Below are positions 60,486 through 64,000 of a stretch of DNA of 64,000 nt, one piece after another (the stretch's first letter is position 1; each line of letters begins with the position of its first letter). The translations under genes were made by a program, and so were the position numbers. A model generated the notes under the pieces. The model saw nothing but the letters and a program-made list of their open reading frames with translations, was not told where the DNA came from and made no database searches. The stretch spans positions 1,364,001 to 1,428,000 of the forward strand of contig WSYJ01000060.1 in NCBI GenBank assembly GCA_020186115.1, given 5' to 3'. The stretch comes from Histomonas meleagridis (taxonomy: Eukaryota > Parabasalia > Tritrichomonadida > Dientamoebidae).

Positions 60486-60887
60486 AATATATATTAATAT
60501 AAAATTATTTTTTATTATTAAATAGAAAAGGCAAATTTTACTACAAAAATATATATTGTTTTTTAAAAAAAAATCATCCAGAAATGTATTTGTGTGATCA
60601 AAACATGCACAAAAAGTCAAAACTGTCATAATATATATTGCTCTCCTATATTATTAAATTTTTTACCAAATAAAACTTTAATGGTTTTTTACTTCGCAAA
60701 CGAACAATTTCAAAATTAATATCTAGTTGATTATCTCGAAAAAATTAAAATTTATGTTTGATTTTTCATTTTTGTATGGAAAGACGTTAATTACACAAAA
60801 AGTGACTTTTGATAGCGTTCTAAAAAATGATTGTTTGAACAAACATTGCATACTTTACTCGTTATTGTTTTATGTGTCACTTCACAA
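60486..60887 (+). other. Intergenic region, nothing recognised
   Basis: About 400 bases of AT-rich spacer between two + strand genes. The open frame of the next gene extends back to TTG at 60831 (19 codons, hydrophobic: TLHTLLVIVLCVTSQ), which would make a good signal peptide if a non-ATG start were used. Confidence 0.35.
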
Positions 60888-62720
60888 ATGGATTTTGTTG
60901 TACAAGACGTCGCAAACCTTGGTTTTGTCGAAAATCAAACCCCAGACGTTAATTTGTTCAAAAATTGCAGGGTTATTGATCTAATTTCAACGGATTATTC
61001 TTCAATTGATATTATTGATTTTCCAAATTTAAAAAGGCTTCGAGTCCAAAGCTGCAATGCGCTCACACACTTCCATGTTAAAAATTGTCCTCTTCTTGAA
61101 GTCATAGATTGTTCATTCTGTCGATCGTTAGATACAGACAATTTTAAACTTGAAAACTTGCCTAACTTATTATGCCTTAATATATCTTACACTGGCATTC
61201 AATTCATCACAACTTCATTATCATCTCTTAAGTGTTTACTTTCAAAGAATACAAATCTTGTCATTGATCCAGCACTTTTGCCTAATCTCGAAAACCTTGA
61301 GCTTGGTAGTTTTTATTCAGATGAGTTTTCATATATTTATACACTTCAGTCACTTAATCGTCTTCAACTCTATTTCAACAGACTCACAGAAATTGATCTT
61401 TCACGTCTTGCCTCACTACCAAACCTAGAATATTTATATCTTAAGAATGCCTCAGTAACGAGTAATGATTTTCCAAGATCAACAAATCTTAAACTTCTTT
61501 TTCTTCGCAGTTGCAAAGTCAGCAAAGACTTTTCAGTCCCAGTACCACATGTTTATGCAGATAAAAACATCATTGGCCTCCCAACCATACCAACAGATTT
61601 TCCAAAATGGGCAGATTCATATCGATTACTATACGGTCCATGGGGCATTCCACCATGTGACCGTACGTCACCAACGCCACTAGTTCCATCTACACGGAGG
61701 ATACCAGATATGAATGTCGAACAAGCATTAGACTCAATATTAGGGGCTGTTTTAGGCTCAGCACTTGGCGATGCCCTTGGCGTTAAATCCGAGTTTAACA
61801 AGCGCTCAGTATTAATGTTTGAACTCAATACTCCATTAGATATTATATGGTCACATTTATTATACGTTAGAAACTCTCCATATTTCATGTTCGGTAGTTC
61901 CACGGATGATACTGATCAATCAGTCTTCATTATGAGATCATTATTGAGTGGTAAACCCGACATCAAAAAATTTGCTTCGTTGATGAAAGAGTGGTCCCAA
62001 TCAGGAATTGTTGAGCATCGTCAGGGTTATTGCTACGACATCGGCACAACAACTTCTGCTGCTGTGAACCACCCCAACTTTTTGAAAGACCCGTTAACGG
62101 CCTCAAAAAGTGCCTACAAAAGTTACAAAGGAAGTGGTAATGGTTCCGCAATGCGTACAGCGCCTGTTGGATGTTTTGACTTTTGGAATGAAAAAGAAGT
62201 GAAGAACAATGCAAAGTTGTTTGGATCAGCAACACATTATCATGAAGATTGTAATTGTGCTGCTGTACTCATATCATTATTAGTTTCAAGGTTTATACAA
62301 CAAAGAGCTGGATTAATTGATGGTTTTGATATAGAAGAGACAGTGAAAGAATCAATTTCATTTACAAAATGTAAAGATCATCAATTATTACACCAAAATG
62401 ACTTGGATAAACTAAAGTTAAATGGAAGCGAAAGTGGTTGGGCTATAACTGCTGCTTCTGCTGCTTTAGTGTGCTTAAGAAATAATTGGTCTTATGAAGA
62501 AGCTTTAACTAAATTAATTTCATACGGAGGCGACGCTGATACAAACGCTGCTATTGCAGGAGCAGTGTTGGGCGCCAAGTATGGGTTTAAGGCAATTCCA
62601 AAAAGATTAATGAAATATCTGTTTAACGGAAGTTGGATATATAAGGAATTGGAAAAGATGATAGCGGTAATGGGAATAGAACCACCACCATCACCTTTCA
62701 ATGAGCTTTCATATGAATAA
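60888..62720 (+). CDS. Leucine-rich-repeat / ADP-ribosylglycohydrolase fusion protein
   Basis: A 610-residue two-domain protein. Residues about 20-240 are leucine-rich repeats (NLKRLRVQSCNALTHF; NLLCLNISYTG; NLENLELG; NLEYLYLKNASV; NLKLLFLRSCKV). Residues about 280-600 are an ADP-ribosylglycohydrolase of the ARH/DraG family: ILGAVLGSALGDALGV, the metal site STDDTDQSVF (about 338), NGSAMR (about 418) and GGDADTNAAIAGAVLGAKYG (about 547-566), all with the Mg-binding Asp/Thr kept. It should hydrolyse ADP-ribose from proteins or ADP-ribosyl compounds; LRRs may pick the target. The ATG at 60888 is the first; the frame is open to a TTG at 60831. Stop context is TAAA. Confidence 0.85.
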   Translation: MDFVVQDVANLGFVENQTPDVNLFKNCRVIDLISTDYSSIDIIDFPNLKRLRVQSCNALTHFHVKNCPLLEVIDCSFCRSLDTDNFKLENLPNLLCLNISYTGIQFITTSLSSLKCLLSKNTNLVIDPALLPNLENLELGSFYSDEFSYIYTLQSLNRLQLYFNRLTEIDLSRLASLPNLEYLYLKNASVTSNDFPRSTNLKLLFLRSCKVSKDFSVPVPHVYADKNIIGLPTIPTDFPKWADSYRLLYGPWGIPPCDRTSPTPLVPSTRRIPDMNVEQALDSILGAVLGSALGDALGVKSEFNKRSVLMFELNTPLDIIWSHLLYVRNSPYFMFGSSTDDTDQSVFIMRSLLSGKPDIKKFASLMKEWSQSGIVEHRQGYCYDIGTTTSAAVNHPNFLKDPLTASKSAYKSYKGSGNGSAMRTAPVGCFDFWNEKEVKNNAKLFGSATHYHEDCNCAAVLISLLVSRFIQQRAGLIDGFDIEETVKESISFTKCKDHQLLHQNDLDKLKLNGSESGWAITAASAALVCLRNNWSYEEALTKLISYGGDADTNAAIAGAVLGAKYGFKAIPKRLMKYLFNGSWIYKELEKMIAVMGIEPPPSPFNELSYE

Positions 62721-63539
62721 AACAAGTTATATCTTTAACGATTCGCTGTCACTTTTATGTAAACATATACAAGTTATTTGACACTTTTATCTCTTAGATC
62801 CGTTCCTCTCTATTCATTTTAAGTTTCATTTTTTTATAATTGAATTGTTTTTAATCGTTTTGTATTCAATATTTTTTATGTGTTTTTTGTTTGTTATACC
62901 ATTTTCTGATTATATTTCCAATTTTTTTGATGGTTTTCGTGAAAATAATCACAACAATCTAACATAATAATGTTATGAGAAAAAATGAAATTCATCTTGA
63001 GTTTAATAAATACAATGTAATTATTTTTTTTTAAATTATAATCAAACATGGAAATCTTCATACATGTAATAGAATAGCTCTATATGGTAATTATTCACAA
63101 GATGTAATGTGACGAGATCTTTCTTATTCTGTGTATGATTATTTTCCGTTCTGAGATATTCTTTGGAAAAAGTACTGAATAATTTCTTTCTTTCTTTTTT
63201 TTTATGATCCAATGCATACAATATTACATCATTTTAATTGGTATTTTCAAAAATATTTATTATATATAATATCATATATTTACGTGTTTATACGCAATGG
63301 GTGATATTTTGATTAAACTTATGATTCATATTTCCGAAAGTATTGAATGCAAAACGAGGAAAAACAATTATAAAAAATAATACTTAAAATGAATAGAGAG
63401 GAATGGATCTAAGAGACAAAATGAAATAAATCACATCAAAATATTGTAGAAAATATTTAAAATAAAGTGATTGAGAGATATCGGAGAAATTTCAAAATAA
63501 AATTACTTGTTAACAAGTGCTAAAAATTAAAGTTATGAA
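62721..63539. other. Intergenic region, nothing recognised
   Basis: About 800 AT-rich bases downstream of the LRR-ADPRH gene. From about 63410 on, scattered short frames might belong to the N-terminal part of the broken ankyrin gene (NIVENILK), but this is not safe. No RNA gene was recognised. Confidence 0.3.
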
Positions 63540-64000
63540 AAATTGATTAAAGTATTAACGATCTATCTTCATCAAATAAATGCTTATGAATCAAAGTGTT
63601 TCCTTCGAGAAATGTATAAACGAGAAATGATACCTTCCAATCTTTTAATTTATGTGCATAATATCAAAATAAAAGCAATCAAGAAAATAAATTTCACATA
63701 TTAGAAATTCTTCAAAGTGATGATTTAAAAGAATTACAAAAAATTTCATCACAAAATAATTTTAATTTTAATCAAATAATTGATATGTCGTATTATAAAA
63801 GATATTCTTTTCTGTTTCGTCAAAAGGAAAATGTTTCTTTAATTGATTTTTGTGCGTTTTTTGGCTCAATTCAATGCTTTTAATTTTAAATTTTTAATGG
63901 TTAATGGATCAAATGTTCAAAACACTTTAAAATATGCAATTGCAAGTGGAAATATAGAAACCATCATTTATGTGAACATAATAATTCATCATTTGATGAA
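63540..64000 (+). pseudogene. DUF3447/ankyrin-repeat gene, broken, runs off the window
   Basis: Three frames together read as the N-terminal DUF3447 region of the trichomonad ankyrin family: FLREMYKREMIPSNLLIYVH, then in a second frame HILEILQSDDLKELQKISSQ and LIDFCAFFGSIQCF, then after a frameshift near 63880 FKFLMVNGSNVQNTLKYAI and ASGNIET, and after a further shift near 63966 HLCEHNNSSFDE. The order is that of an intact gene, so this is one gene with at least three frame breaks. The window ends inside it. Confidence 0.8.

Noticed and set aside
1-64000. Spliceosomal introns with parabasalid signals (GTATGT ... ACTAACACACAG)
   Set aside because: I did not find these motifs, and all called genes are single open frames.

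Overview
The window reads as nuclear DNA of a parabasalid protist (trichomonad), most like Tritrichomonas or Trichomonas; the species is an inference. The signs are AT-rich, tightly packed, apparently intronless genes; stop codons very often in the context TAAA; TCA-Y-T-W initiator-like sites just upstream of several ATGs; many two-repeat Myb proteins and protein kinases; decayed ankyrin/DUF3447 repeat genes and small-GTPase fragments; and bacterial-type genes (endonuclease I, GT11 fucosyltransferase).

Layout. 0-12 kb: NQO-like flavoprotein (-), MEK-type MAPKK (+), a 981-residue membrane protein joining a BPI/TULIP lipid-binding ectodomain to two PqiA/LetA-like membrane modules (+), a 908-residue type I membrane protein whose C-terminal ectodomain matches CatSper auxiliary subunits (-), a secreted His/Thr/Pro repeat protein (-) and a GSK3 kinase (-). 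13-22 kb: Myb protein, ribosomal protein eS30, B-type cyclin, ankyrin remnants, an acidic nuclear-type protein, a reticulon-like membrane protein, a secreted endonuclease I, an unknown protein and a Ras fragment. 22-31 kb: RalGAP/tuberin-like protein, RNF10-like RING ligase, second Myb protein, PP2A-A-like HEAT protein. 31-38 kb: two unknown proteins (one a long coiled coil) and RAB3GAP2, all on the + strand. 38-42 kb: Rac pseudogene joined to an ankyrin remnant, a PAK kinase with a possible second CRIB, and a USP. 42-58 kb: two giant PIKK-family genes tail to tail, a TOR-like protein with a degenerate kinase domain and a TRRAP/Tra1 orthologue. 59-64 kb: GT11 fucosyltransferase with a predicted signal anchor, a leucine-rich-repeat/ADP-ribosylglycohydrolase fusion, and a broken DUF3447 ankyrin gene at the edge.

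The genes do not form an operon. Themes are signalling (MAPKK, GSK3, PAK, TOR-like, Ras/Rac/Ral/Rab regulators, PP2A), transcription (Myb, TRRAP) and the cell surface (BPI-LetA, CatSper-like, repeat protein, nuclease). The best candidates for undescribed biology are the BPI-LetA fusion, the CatSper-like subunit in a flagellated parasite, the TOR-like pseudokinase and the LRR-ADP-ribosylhydrolase fusion. Start codons were set at ATG; where an open frame began at TTG (GSK3, RNF10-like, second Myb, LRR-ADPRH) I moved the start to the first in-frame ATG. No tRNA, rRNA, intact transposon or CRISPR array was recognised.
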